From the NCBI RefSeq assembly GCF_042650605.1, contig NZ_JBHSBN010000001.1:434001-498000 (forward strand): a stretch of DNA of 64,000 bases. Direction: 5' to 3'. The notes under the pieces were generated by a model. The model had not been told where the DNA came from and ran no database searches. It was given only the letters and a program-made list of their open reading frames with translations. Shown here piece after piece: positions 8,517 through 17,190 of the stretch (positions within the stretch are counted from its first letter, which is position 1; every line of letters starts with the position of its first letter). This DNA comes from Micromonospora_J zhanjiangensis (GTDB lineage Bacteria > Actinomycetota > Actinomycetes > Mycobacteriales > Micromonosporaceae). The translations under genes and the position numbers were made by a program.

Positions 8517-8936
8517 TCAGCCGGCGGCCCGGCGGTCGGCGGGGCGGGCCAAATAGCGGAGCAGGTCGCGGATCGTCTTCTTCTCGTCGGCCGACACGCG
8601 TGGGTCGGCCAACCGGCGCTGGATGGCCCGGATGTCCGCGTCGGCGGTGTCCGGACCGCGCTGCCGCCCGGCGACGGGCGCTCCGTCGGGTACGCCGAGG
8701 GCCCGGAACGCGGCGGCCACCGGTACGTCCAGCGCGGCGCAGAAGCCACGCACCTTGGCCAACTCGGGGTAGTCCTGCCAGTCGCCGGCCAGCCAGCGGA
8801 ACACGGTGGACCGGCCGACGCCGGTGTGCGCGGCCAGGTCGCTGACCGTCCAGCCGCGTTCGTCCCGCGCGTCGTCGATCGCCCGCCGGACGAACCGGGC
8901 GAAGGCCTGCTGCGGCGACTCCTGTGCGGCGCCCAT
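8517..8936 (-). CDS. Cro/CI-type helix-turn-helix regulator
   Basis: A 139-residue protein from ATG 8936 (MGAAQESPQQAFARFVRRAI); a longer frame to 9086 exists but its extra residues look non-coding. The HTH lies at about residues 25-55 (WTVSDLAAHTGVGRSTVFRWLAGDW), of XRE type. The C-terminal tail (ADIRAIQRRLADPRVSADEKKTIRDLLRYL) is typical of small Micromonosporaceae XRE regulators. Target genes are not evident; it converges on the His-rich protein gene and is divergent from a doubtful small frame at 9049. Confidence 0.75.
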   Translation of the reverse strand: MGAAQESPQQAFARFVRRAIDDARDERGWTVSDLAAHTGVGRSTVFRWLAGDWQDYPELAKVRGFCAALDVPVAAAFRALGVPDGAPVAGRQRGPDTADADIRAIQRRLADPRVSADEKKTIRDLLRYLARPADRRAAG

Positions 8937-9048
8937 ACCCGACCGGTCCCTCTCTGCCCTGGCCCCTCGGGCGGGATCCAGCTTCCTTGAGGGTAGTGCC
9001 CCCAGGGGCGGGCGCAAACGAGGATGCGGACGTACCGAGCGTGATCGT

Positions 9049-9189
9049 TTGGACATCTCCTGGAACGCGTTCGCGGCGGCCGGCAACTCCGACAGCCCGG
9101 CGAACGTCGTGCCGTTCCCGACGATGGCCTACGACTCGGCGGGCGGCGGTCGCCGGGGATCGGACAACGGCGGCGAGCGACGGAACTGA
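9049..9189 (+). CDS. Possible 46-residue protein (doubtful)
   Basis: A TTG-initiated frame of 47 codons. From the TTG onward the third codon positions are almost all G or C, unlike the bases just before it, and the composition (LDISWNAFAAAG, NVVPFPTMAYDS) is not the Arg/Pro-rich type of shadow frames. An AGGA lies about 25 bases upstream, too far to be convincing. It is in the gap between the XRE regulator and the methyltransferase gene. No family is recognised. Confidence 0.22.
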   Translation: MDISWNAFAAAGNSDSPANVVPFPTMAYDSAGGGRRGSDNGGERRN

Positions 9190-9211
9190 GCGGCGGCGGA
9201 CCGCCGTCGGC

Positions 9212-10357
9212 TCAGCTCTCGGCCAGCAGGGTCGCCAGGCGCGGGGTGACCTGCCACTGCCGGACCAGTTCGCGGTACTCCTCGTGCTGCCGCGCGGTCG
9301 GCTCGGCACCGGTCAGCCGGGCCCGCAGCAACAGGTTGCGTGGCGTGTGCGCGGAGTCGACGAACTCCACCACGTCGACCCGGTAGCCGCGCAACCGCAG
9401 CAGCGCCGCCCGCAGCGAGTCGGTGAGCACGTCGGCGAACCGCTCGCGCAGGATGCCCTGCCGGGTGAGCAGCTCGTACGGCTCCGGGGCGGGCCGGTCC
9501 CGCAACTGTGCCGCCAGGTCGTGGTGGCAGCACGGGGCGGCGAGCACCCAGCGCGCGTTCCACCGCACCGCCCGGGCGAGCGCCTCGTCGGTGGCGGTGT
9601 CGCAGGCGTGCAGGGCCAGTACCAGGTCGACGGGGGGCCGCACCGGCGCGTCCAGGTTCGTACCGGCCACGAAACCGACCCGGTCGGCGCAGCCCAGCCG
9701 CTCGGCGAGTTCGGTGTTGCGCCGCCGCTGGTCGTCCCGGACGTCCACGCCGACGATCTCGACGTCCAGACCCCGGCCGGACAGGTAACGGTAGGCCGCG
9801 AAGGTGAGGTACGCGTTGCCGCAGCCGAGGTCGACCACCCGCAGCCGGTCGGGCAGTTGGTCGGGCAGGGTGGCCGCCAACGCCCGCAGGAACGCGTCGA
9901 CCTGGCGGCGCTTGGCGGCGGTGCCGCCGATTACGGCGAACAGCGGATCACCCGGGTCGAGCAGGTGCTCCCTGGTCCGGTCGTGGCCCGCCGCGACGGT
10001 CGGGCGCGGCTCGGTCGTGGCCCGGTGCAGTTGCGCGTCGCCCTTCTTGGTCACCCGGAGCTGGACGGTGGCCGTGGCGGTCTCCACGTGCCAGTTGCCG
10101 AACGGCTCGGCCAGCAGCGCGTCGACGGCGGCGTCGGCCTCCGGCCCGGACGGCACGTTGCGGGTGTGCGGTCGGGCTCCGTCGAAGGTGGCGATCTGCA
10201 GCCGGACACCGGACTTGAGGGTGACCGGGCGCAACTCGGCGCGTACCACCGAGGGGGCCTGCCCACGGCGGCGCCCGGCGGCGACGGCGCGGGTCAGACC
10301 CGGGCCCAGCAGCAGCGAGCGGACCTCGGCCAGGGCGGTGTCCAGCGGTTGGGGCAT
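9212..10357 (-). CDS. SAM-dependent methyltransferase (Methyltransf_32-like)
   Basis: A 381-residue protein. The SAM-binding motif I is VVDLGCGNAYLTFAAYRYL at about residues 195-213, motif II is VEIVGVDVRDD, and the later motif LALHACDTATDEAL followed by APCCHHDLAAQL is characteristic of the Methyltransf_32 group (relatives of GSTCD/METTL25). The N-terminal third (about 1-140) is a family-specific region. The substrate is unknown; relatives with the ACCHH signature are thought to act on RNA or protein. It is transcribed away from the XRE gene and lies 117 bases downstream of the RNA helicase gene on the same strand, suggesting possible read-through from it. Confidence 0.82.
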   Translation of the reverse strand: MPQPLDTALAEVRSLLLGPGLTRAVAAGRRRGQAPSVVRAELRPVTLKSGVRLQIATFDGARPHTRNVPSGPEADAAVDALLAEPFGNWHVETATATVQLRVTKKGDAQLHRATTEPRPTVAAGHDRTREHLLDPGDPLFAVIGGTAAKRRQVDAFLRALAATLPDQLPDRLRVVDLGCGNAYLTFAAYRYLSGRGLDVEIVGVDVRDDQRRRNTELAERLGCADRVGFVAGTNLDAPVRPPVDLVLALHACDTATDEALARAVRWNARWVLAAPCCHHDLAAQLRDRPAPEPYELLTRQGILRERFADVLTDSLRAALLRLRGYRVDVVEFVDSAHTPRNLLLRARLTGAEPTARQHEEYRELVRQWQVTPRLATLLAES

Positions 10358-10474
10358 CGGTTCATCATCCTGTCTGCGTCGCCGCGGGCGCCCGACGGGC
10401 CCCGGTCGGCGCGGAAAGCCCCTCCGGCGGCGCGGTCGGCGCCGACGGAGGGGCGGTGGTGCGGGAGATCGCGG

Positions 10475-12220
10475 TCAGGCGGTGGTCGGGTCGGCGTCGG
10501 TCGAGCCGGTCGACGCGGCGGACTCGCCGCGCGAACCGCGCCCACCGCGACGGCGCCGCCGCCGGGACGGCCGGCCGCGGCCGGCCTCGTCGGTGCCGGT
10601 CGACTCGCCGCGGGCCTCGACCAGGGTCGAGGTCTCGCCGCCGCCGGTGGTGGCGGTTGCGGTGGCCTCCGCCGTGCCGGCGTCGCCGGAGACGACCTCG
10701 CCGGCCCGGCGACGTCGCCGGCGACGCGGGCTGCGGCCCGCCTCGTCGTCGCCGGCCTGCTCGGGAACGGCCGCGTCGGGCGCGGAGTCGGACCGGCGCC
10801 GACCGCGGTCACGGTCACGCTCGCCCCGACCGCGCTCGCCCCGACCGTGCTCGCCCCGGCCGCCACCGGCACCACCGGTACGCCGCTGACCGCGCGGCCG
10901 ACCGCCGCCCAGGTCCTCCTCGACCTCGGCGGACAGGCCGGCGCGGGTGCGCTCGGCGGTCGGCAGGGTGCCGGAGATGTCGGTCGGGATCGACAGGTCG
11001 GTGTAGAGGTGCGCCGAGGTGTGGTACGTCTCCGGCGGCTCCGGCATGTCCAGCCCGAGCGTCTTGTCGATGATGCGCCAGCGGGGTACGTCGTCCCAGT
11101 CGACGAAGGTCACCGCGACACCGGTGGCGCCGGCCCGGCCGGTACGACCGATCCGGTGCGTGTAGGTGTCCTGGTCCTCCGGGCAGTCGTAGTTGATGAC
11201 GTGGGTGACGCCGGTGACGTCCAGGCCCCGGGCCGCCACGTCGGTGGCGACCAGAATATCGATCTTGCCGGTGCGGAACGCCCGCAGCGCCCGTTCCCGG
11301 GCCCCCTGGCCGAGGTCACCGTGCACCGCGGCCACGGCGAAGCCGCGGAAGTCGAGGTCCTCGGCGACCCGGTCGGCGGCCCGCTTGGTCCGAGTGAAGA
11401 TCATCGTCAGGCCCCGGCCCTCGGCCTGCAGGATCCGGGCCACGATCTCGACCTTGTTCAGCGAGTGGGTCCGGTAGACCAGCTGCACGGTCTGCGGGGA
11501 CGGGCCGGTCTCGGCGGTGTGCCCGGCGTGGATCGTCATCGGCTGGCGCAGGAAGCGCCGGGACAGGGTGACGATCGGATCGGGCATGGTCGCCGAGAAC
11601 AGCATGGTCTGCCGGTCCTCCGGCAGCATCGCCAGGATCTTCTCGACGTCGTCCAGGAAGCCCAGGTCGAGCATCCGGTCGGCCTCGTCGAGGACCAGCG
11701 CGCGGATCCGGTCCAGCCGCAGGTGCTTCTGCTTGGCCAGGTCCATCAGCCGGCCCGGCGTGCCGACCAGGATCTCGACGCCGCGGCGCAGCGCCTCGAT
11801 CTGCGGCTCGTAGGCCACCCCGCCGTAGATCGGCAGGACGCGTACGCCGCGGGTCCGGCCGGCGGCGGCCAGGTCCTTGGCGACCTGCAGACCCAGCTCC
11901 CGGGTCGGTACGACGACCAGGGCCTGCGGCACGCCGTCGCTGCCCTCGGCGGGAGTGAGGACCCGCTCCAGCAGCGGGATGCCGAAGCCGAGCGTCTTTC
12001 CGGTGCCGGTCGGCGCCTGGCCGATCAGGTCACCGCCGCGCAGCGCGATCGGGATGGCGTACTCCTGGATGGCGAAGGCGCGGAGGATGCCGCCCTCGGC
12101 CAGCGCGTCGACGGTTTCCTGACGCGCGCCCAGCTCGGCGAAGGTCGGTGCCTCGGGCCGGACCGGCTTGGTGGCGGCGAGCTCCGTGCCGCCGGTGATT
12201 GTCTCGATGTTGTCGCTCAT
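10475..12220 (-). CDS. rhlE: DEAD-box RNA helicase (RhlE/DeaD type)
   Basis: A 581-residue protein from ATG 12220 (MSDNIETITGG); the open frame runs further up but without coding character. Motifs in order: Q motif (FAIQEYAIPIAL), motif I APTGTGKT, motif Ib TPGR, motif II VLDEADRMLDLGF, motif III SATMPDP, motif V ATDVAARGLDV, motif VI HRIGRTGRAG. After about residue 425 there is a disordered Arg/Gly-rich tail with several RRRRR clusters, typical of actinobacterial cold-shock or ribosome-associated helicases, which gives unspecific RNA binding. It is divergent from the ferritin-like gene at 12520, the same pairing as Rv3211/Rv3210c in M. tuberculosis (from recall). Confidence 0.92.
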   Translation of the reverse strand: MSDNIETITGGTELAATKPVRPEAPTFAELGARQETVDALAEGGILRAFAIQEYAIPIALRGGDLIGQAPTGTGKTLGFGIPLLERVLTPAEGSDGVPQALVVVPTRELGLQVAKDLAAAGRTRGVRVLPIYGGVAYEPQIEALRRGVEILVGTPGRLMDLAKQKHLRLDRIRALVLDEADRMLDLGFLDDVEKILAMLPEDRQTMLFSATMPDPIVTLSRRFLRQPMTIHAGHTAETGPSPQTVQLVYRTHSLNKVEIVARILQAEGRGLTMIFTRTKRAADRVAEDLDFRGFAVAAVHGDLGQGARERALRAFRTGKIDILVATDVAARGLDVTGVTHVINYDCPEDQDTYTHRIGRTGRAGATGVAVTFVDWDDVPRWRIIDKTLGLDMPEPPETYHTSAHLYTDLSIPTDISGTLPTAERTRAGLSAEVEEDLGGGRPRGQRRTGGAGGGRGEHGRGERGRGERDRDRGRRRSDSAPDAAVPEQAGDDEAGRSPRRRRRRRAGEVVSGDAGTAEATATATTGGGETSTLVEARGESTGTDEAGRGRPSRRRRRRGGRGSRGESAASTGSTDADPTTA

Positions 12221-12519
12221 CTGGTTGTGGGGGTGCCCTCTCGTGGTGCGCCCCGTCAGGTGGCGAAGGGCGCGGTATCGGTATGGGCGCGGGCCACACG
12301 GTCCGAGGCGGATCGCCAGGGTCGGACCGGGCCGCACGCGCACCGCAGGCAGGGATTTCGACGATCTCGATGCCCGCGGCAACTGATTCATGCTACCTGA
12401 GCCGGGCCGTTGTCGCCGACAGTGGCGTGATCCGACCGCCACCCGGGGTGTTCGGGAGTGACATCCGTTACTCCGGGACGGTCGCGGGCGGGAAAGATCC
12501 GCGGGTGATTTCCGCCACG
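12221..12519. other. Divergent promoter region, helicase / ferritin-like gene
   Basis: About 300 bases between two divergent starts. No protein-coding character is seen on either strand, and no long hairpin. It must hold the promoters of both genes and a long leader for the helicase mRNA, as often found for cold-shock helicases; no specific -10/-35 could be assigned with confidence. Confidence 0.4.
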
Positions 12520-13203
12520 ATGAGCGGTAGCCTCCCGGGCGTGCCCGCCCTTCCGGATTCCCCCGTCGATCCGGCCGTGGTCGACCTGCTCGGCCTGGTC
12601 GCGTACGGCGAGCTGCTGGCCTTCGACCGGATGGCCGCCGATGCCCGGCTCGCGCCCGACCTGCCGCGTCGGGCCGTGCTGAGCGAGATGGCGGCCCGGG
12701 AGATCGACTGCTACCGCCGGCTCGCCGACCGGCTGACCGAGCTGGGTACGCCCCCCGAGGTCGCCATGGCGCCCTACGTCGAGGCGCTGCAGGGCTACCA
12801 CGACTCCACCGAGCCGAAGGACTGGCTGGAGGCGCTGACCAAGGCGTACCTGGGTGACGCGGTCGCCGACGACTTCTTCCGGACGGTCGCCGACCACCTG
12901 GCCGAGCCGGACCGCCGGTTGGTGCTGGAGGTGCTGCACGACTCGCACTACGACGAGTTCGCCCGGCGGGAGATCCGGGACGCCATCGCGGCCGATCCGA
13001 AGGTGGCCAACCGGTTGTCGATGTGGGCCCGCCGGCTGGTCGGCGAGGGGATCTCCCAGGCCGGTCGGCTCGCCGCGGAACGGCCCGCGCTGGCCGGCCT
13101 GATCATGGGCGGCCCGGGCGACCGGGCCGGGGTGCCGGAGCTGTTCGAGCGGCTGACGACCGCGCACACCGCGCGGATGGCCGAGGTCGGGTTGAACAAC
13201 TGA
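12520..13203 (+). CDS. Ferritin-like protein, tRNA-hydroxylase (MiaE-like) family
   Basis: A 227-residue, mostly helical protein. The start is ATG 12520; GTG 12541 is an alternative. Conserved elements are ELLAFDRMAADARLAPDLPRR, EMAAREIDCYRRLADRL and VLEVLHDSHYDEFARREI, in which E and H residues placed on helices form the ferritin-like diiron pattern. Relatives are annotated as tRNA-(MS2IO6A)-hydroxylase-like, but actinobacterial function is not proven. It is convergent with the DUF3107 gene, and its stop codon is the first base triplet of a 16-bp inverted repeat. Gene order matches Rv3210c. Confidence 0.8.
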   Translation: MSGSLPGVPALPDSPVDPAVVDLLGLVAYGELLAFDRMAADARLAPDLPRRAVLSEMAAREIDCYRRLADRLTELGTPPEVAMAPYVEALQGYHDSTEPKDWLEALTKAYLGDAVADDFFRTVADHLAEPDRRLVLEVLHDSHYDEFARREIRDAIAADPKVANRLSMWARRLVGEGISQAGRLAAERPALAGLIMGGPGDRAGVPELFERLTTAHTARMAEVGLNN

Positions 13204-13275
13204 ACCTTTTCAACCTCCCCGTGCGGACCGTCGGCCGAGGTGCGGGCGGCGCGCGGTCCAGGTTGAAAAGGTTCA
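13201..13275. terminator. Bidirectional terminator: 16-bp perfect inverted repeat
   Basis: Arms 13201-13216 and 13260-13275 are exact reverse complements, with 43 bases between; an inner GGACC/GGTCC pair can extend the fold. The left arm includes the TGA stop of the ferritin-like gene. It lies between convergent genes. The T/A-rich part of the arms (CCTTTTCAACC) gives a U-tract inside the arm for both directions. Confidence 0.65.
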
Positions 13276-13314
13276 CTGAACCGGCGGTCGGTCACCCGAC
13301 CGCCGGCCGGCGGT

Positions 13315-13539
13315 TCAGCGCGCCACGAACCCGACGGAACGGGGCGACGCCTCGGCGATCTCGACGTAGGCGACCTTGCTGACCGGGACGATGACCCGGC
13401 GGCCCTTCTCGTCGGTCAGCGACAGCGTGCCCTCGCCGCCGAGCGCGTCGGCGACGATCCGCTCGATCTCGGCCGGGGTCTGCGCGCTCTCCAGCACCAG
13501 CTCGCGCGGCGCGTACTGCACGCCGATCTTGACCTCCAC
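13315..13539 (-). CDS. DUF3107 small protein
   Basis: A 74-residue acidic protein that matches the actinobacterial DUF3107 family (M. tuberculosis TB9.4/Rv3208A from recall). The family signature is visible: IGVQYAPRELVLES near the N-terminus, then ADALGGEGTLSLTDEKGRRVIVP and VAYVEI. GTG start at 13539 follows an AGGAGG six bases upstream. The function is unknown. It lies just downstream of the TetR gene on the same strand (gap 70 bases), likely one transcript. Confidence 0.85.
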   Translation of the reverse strand: MEVKIGVQYAPRELVLESAQTPAEIERIVADALGGEGTLSLTDEKGRRVIVPVSKVAYVEIAEASPRSVGFVAR

Positions 13540-13609
13540 TCACAGCCTCCTCGTTCAGGGCGAAAACACGCCGATCAGAAGGCTATCCGATCGGCGCCGG
13601 GGGTGACGG

Positions 13610-14245
13610 TCAGGCCGACTCACCGTGCAGCGGAAAGCTGGCGATGCCGCGCCAGTTGAGGCTGGCGACCAGGGCCTCGGCCTCCGCCTTGGGCACCTGC
13701 CGACCACCGGCCAGCCAGAACTGGGCCGCCGTCTCGGCGGCGCCGACCAGACCCGAGGCGAGCAGTTCGGCCCGGGCCTGACTCACCCCGGTGTCCGCCA
13801 TGATCGTGTCGGTGATCGCGGCGATGCAGCCCTTCTCCACCCGCTCGACCCGCTCCCGCACCGCCGGATCGTTGCGCAGGTCCGACTCGAAGACCAGTCG
13901 GAACGCCTCGCTCTCGTGGTCGACGAAATCGAAGTACGCCCGGACCGCGCCGTCCACCCGCTCCCGGTTGTCGTTGGTGCCCTCCATGGCCCGGCGGACA
14001 TTGGCGACGATGGCGTCACAGTGGGTGTCCAGCAAGGCCAGATACAGTTCGAGCTTGCCGGGGAAGTGCTGGTAGAGAACCGGTTTCGACACTCCCGCCC
14101 GTTCGGCGATGTCGTCCATCGCGGCTGAGTGGTAACCCTGCGCGACGAACACCTCCTGCGCGGCGGTTAGCAGTTGCTTGCGCCGAGCCGAACGGGGCAG
14201 CCGGGTGGGTCGTCCGGCCGTCTGTGCGCCGCTGCCCGCAGTCAT
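13610..14245 (-). CDS. TetR-family transcriptional regulator
   Basis: A 211-residue TetR protein. The HTH is at about residues 20-65 (RRKQLLTAAQEVFVAQGYH, then DDIAERAGVSKPVLYQHFPGK), followed by a helical ligand-binding domain (FDFVDHESEAFRLVFESDLRND). ATG 14245 is supported by GGAGGTGCCCAG. In gene order it matches Rv3208. TetR proteins are usually autorepressors; no clear palindrome was identified in the 243-base region shared with the divergent gene at 14489. Confidence 0.88.
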   Translation of the reverse strand: MTAGSGAQTAGRPTRLPRSARRKQLLTAAQEVFVAQGYHSAAMDDIAERAGVSKPVLYQHFPGKLELYLALLDTHCDAIVANVRRAMEGTNDNRERVDGAVRAYFDFVDHESEAFRLVFESDLRNDPAVRERVERVEKGCIAAITDTIMADTGVSQARAELLASGLVGAAETAAQFWLAGGRQVPKAEAEALVASLNWRGIASFPLHGESA

Positions 14246-14488
14246 CTGGGCACCTCCGAATTTCAGCTTGCCGCGGTGGACCGAATGACAGCGTCCTACC
14301 GCGGTGGATCGTCACCACCCCCGCCGACTCGCGACAGTGGACGCCCTACCTTGTACTGTCCCACCGACGGGCACACTTCGTTGGATACCCACCGGCCGCG
14401 GACGCGATCGCCGAATTAGCCGGCAGCTGTAACTTATCGCCACTGTCGCCACGCGGTAGCCTCAGCGCAGGCGACCAAGGAGCGCACG

Positions 14489-17149
14489 GTGGAAGAATCA
14501 GGGCAACCCGGGGCCGCCGCACCGGGGGAGAACAGCAACGGAACGGGTTCGCGGGAGGATCGCGGCGGGCCGGCCAACGGCTGGGCGCCCGCCGACCCGA
14601 GCTGGTCGTCCGTCGAACCGGTGAGCGGCTCGGGCGACCCGCGTGAGCAACACGGTTGGCGTACGCCGGGCGAGTCGTCCGGGTCGACCGGCTGGGCCGA
14701 TCCGGGACCGCGGTATCCGGATCTCGCACCGCCGTTCCCGGTCGGTCCGTCGGGCGCGGCCGGCCGCGCCGCCGGCTCCGGGTCGGAGCGGCCGACCAAC
14801 GGGTACGGCCGGACCGACCGGCGCGCTACGTCACCCATGGTTGCCCTGCGTGATCCGATGGATCCGTCGCGTTACCCAGCAGAGGACGACCCGGCCGGGG
14901 CGGCCGGCGGTCGACCGGAGTCGCCGGCCAACCGGCCGGGCGCCGGGCAGCGGGCGGGCGGGCCGCTCCCGGGCGACCCCACCGAGCCGGCCCGGCACGC
15001 CTACGACGAGGTCGGACCGGACCGGCCCGGGTCGCCGGCACCGCAGTGGCCGACGCCCGGCGGTTACCGCCCGGTCTCGGCCGTACCGACGGCGTCGCAC
15101 GACTCGGGGGGCTACCCCACGCCGGCGGGTTACCCGACCGAACCGCGTTACGGCCCGGCCCCCGACCAGGTGAGCGCGCCGGCGGCGGAAGCTCCGGCCG
15201 GGAGCGGGATGGCCGGGAGCGGCCCGGAGGCCCGCGAACCGCGCTCCCGCGGCCGGCGGGCCGCCGAACCGGACGACGAACCAACGGTCGTGGACGACCA
15301 GGAATGGCCGAACGGTTGGGCTTCGAGCTGGTCCGCCGGCGCCGCCGACCCGTGGAGCCAACCGGGCCGGGAGGACTGGATGGCCGGGCGGCCCGGCGCG
15401 GCGGGGCAGCCGGAGCCGGGTGGGCCGGTGGCCGCGGGTGGTCCGGCCACGGCCGACCCCGCACCGTACGGTGGTTATTCGCCGCCGTCGCCCGGTGGTC
15501 CGGCGCGTCCCCGGGTGGAGCCGACGTCCGGGGCGGGCTACCCGCCCGTACCCGGTGGTGAACCGCAACCCGGGTCGCCGGCCGGCCGGCCGGGGTCCGG
15601 GCCGCGACCGGTGACGGCGCCGCCCGGTTTCACGCCCGCCGGCGCGGAGGCGCGGTACTCGCAGCCCGAGCCGTACCAGCCGGCGTCGACCGGATCCGAG
15701 AGCGACGGCTACCCGGTGGAACCCGGCCGGTCCGGCGGTGCCGAGCCGGCCGCCGACCGTGGCGGTCGACCGGGCTATCCCCGGCCCGTGGACCGGCCGC
15801 GGCTCGCCCCGGTGGGCGAGCCGCCGGTCTACCGGCCGGAGGTCGAGCAGTCCGCCTACCGGGACGACCGGGACGACCCGGCCTACCAGGCCGACGACCG
15901 CTACTCCCGGCAGCCGCAGTACGGTTCGGGCGGATACCGCACCGACCCGGACGACCGGTACGCCCGTCCGGAGAGCAGCCGCTCGTCGGCGCGCTGGGCG
16001 GATCCGGTGCCCGAGGCGCTGCCGCAGCGGGTGCCGGCCGAACCCGACGTGCCGACGGTGCCCGAGCCGCCCGCCGTCGACCCGCCGGCCGAGACGCCCG
16101 AGCTTGCCCGGATCGCCACCCACCTACGCCGGGAGGACGCCGCGACCCAGGACCGGGAGGGCTTCGACGTCAACGCCATCCTGACGGCCGTGCGCGGCGT
16201 CGCCGGGGTACGCGACGCGGCCCTGCGGACCACGCCGGCCGGGGCGCACAGCCTGCGCCTCGACCTGGCCGACGGAGCCGACCCGGCCGAGGTGAGCCGG
16301 GTGGTGGCCCGGGTGCTGCAGGAGCAGATGGGGCTTGCCGCGGCACCGCAGAACCTGTCCGAAGCGGCGTCGACCACAACCCCGGCGGCCGAGGCCGCCG
16401 CCGTACCGCACATCCCGCGGCAGGCCCAGCCGGACGCCCGGTCCGAGGGCCGCCGGTCCGCCGAGCCGGCCGCCCCGGGGGACGTACCGGGCCGGCGCCG
16501 GCAGGCCACGGCACACCAGGGCCGGGCCGCCGTGGCGGAGCGGACCGACGACCAGGGCGCCGGGTCGGGGTCCGGGACCGGGGCCGACGGGCCGTCCGGT
16601 CTCGCCCGACTGACCAGGACCGCACCGGGGCTGGCCGGGTCGGAGACCGGTGGACCGGTCACCGCCTCCACCTACTCGGGCGGGCAGCAGCTCAGCAACA
16701 CCGAGTCGGCGCCGTCCCGGCCGCTCAACCCGGGCGGGCCGCCGGGCCCGCGGGTGGTCATCGACCACGTCCAGGTGAGCACCATCGGGCTCGACGCGAC
16801 CGTCGAGGTGCAGCTCGGCGCCGGGGACCGGCGGACCACCGGGGTGTCCACCGGTCCGGCGGTCGACGGGTACGTGCTGCGGCTGTGCGCGGCGTCGGCC
16901 GCGATCGCCGTCGACGCCCTGCTCCAGTCGGCCGACCGGCCGTCCGAGCAGGGCCGCTGCTTCGTCGAGCACGCCGCGGTGGTGCCGTTCGGCAACTGTG
17001 AGGTCGCCACCGTGGTCGTCCTGCTGGTCTGCGACGGGTGGGTCGAGCAGTTGGCCGGGTCGGCGCTGGTCTCCGGCGACCCGCGGCAGGCTGTGGTCCG
17101 CGCCACGCTGGCGGCGGTCAACCGTCGGTTGGAGGCGCTGCTCGCCTGA
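14489..17149 (+). CDS. Large Pro/Gly-rich disordered protein with conserved C-terminal domain
   Basis: An 886-residue protein with a GTG start after AAGGAG. Residues 1-530 are low-complexity, rich in Pro, Gly, Arg, Asp and Tyr, with recurring GYP and RYxRP-like pieces, and carry no recognisable fold. At about 548-620 there is a folded segment (DVNAILTAVRGVAGVRDAALRT, then DPAEVSRVVARVLQEQMGL). The last 130 residues are a second folded unit (VVIDHVQVSTIGLDATVEV, GYVLRLCAASAAIAVDALL, GRCFVEHAAVVPFGNCEVA) that resembles proteins I recall only from Micromonosporaceae. It sits where M. tuberculosis has the Thr/Pro-rich Rv3209. No signal peptide or membrane segment. Function unknown. Confidence 0.75.
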   Translation: MEESGQPGAAAPGENSNGTGSREDRGGPANGWAPADPSWSSVEPVSGSGDPREQHGWRTPGESSGSTGWADPGPRYPDLAPPFPVGPSGAAGRAAGSGSERPTNGYGRTDRRATSPMVALRDPMDPSRYPAEDDPAGAAGGRPESPANRPGAGQRAGGPLPGDPTEPARHAYDEVGPDRPGSPAPQWPTPGGYRPVSAVPTASHDSGGYPTPAGYPTEPRYGPAPDQVSAPAAEAPAGSGMAGSGPEAREPRSRGRRAAEPDDEPTVVDDQEWPNGWASSWSAGAADPWSQPGREDWMAGRPGAAGQPEPGGPVAAGGPATADPAPYGGYSPPSPGGPARPRVEPTSGAGYPPVPGGEPQPGSPAGRPGSGPRPVTAPPGFTPAGAEARYSQPEPYQPASTGSESDGYPVEPGRSGGAEPAADRGGRPGYPRPVDRPRLAPVGEPPVYRPEVEQSAYRDDRDDPAYQADDRYSRQPQYGSGGYRTDPDDRYARPESSRSSARWADPVPEALPQRVPAEPDVPTVPEPPAVDPPAETPELARIATHLRREDAATQDREGFDVNAILTAVRGVAGVRDAALRTTPAGAHSLRLDLADGADPAEVSRVVARVLQEQMGLAAAPQNLSEAASTTTPAAEAAAVPHIPRQAQPDARSEGRRSAEPAAPGDVPGRRRQATAHQGRAAVAERTDDQGAGSGSGTGADGPSGLARLTRTAPGLAGSETGGPVTASTYSGGQQLSNTESAPSRPLNPGGPPGPRVVIDHVQVSTIGLDATVEVQLGAGDRRTTGVSTGPAVDGYVLRLCAASAAIAVDALLQSADRPSEQGRCFVEHAAVVPFGNCEVATVVVLLVCDGWVEQLAGSALVSGDPRQAVVRATLAAVNRRLEALLA

Positions 17150-17190
17150 GCGCGCCGCCTCCCGCTCGGGCGCCGGGCACACTGGAGAAC

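Noticed and set aside
6247..9309. 1020-codon open frame on the minus strand
   Set aside because: Spans recQ, the His-rich protein and the XRE gene in the wrong frame; no domain.
8924..12400. 1158-codon open frame on the plus strand
   Set aside because: Antisense to the methyltransferase and DEAD-box helicase genes, which have complete motifs on the other strand.
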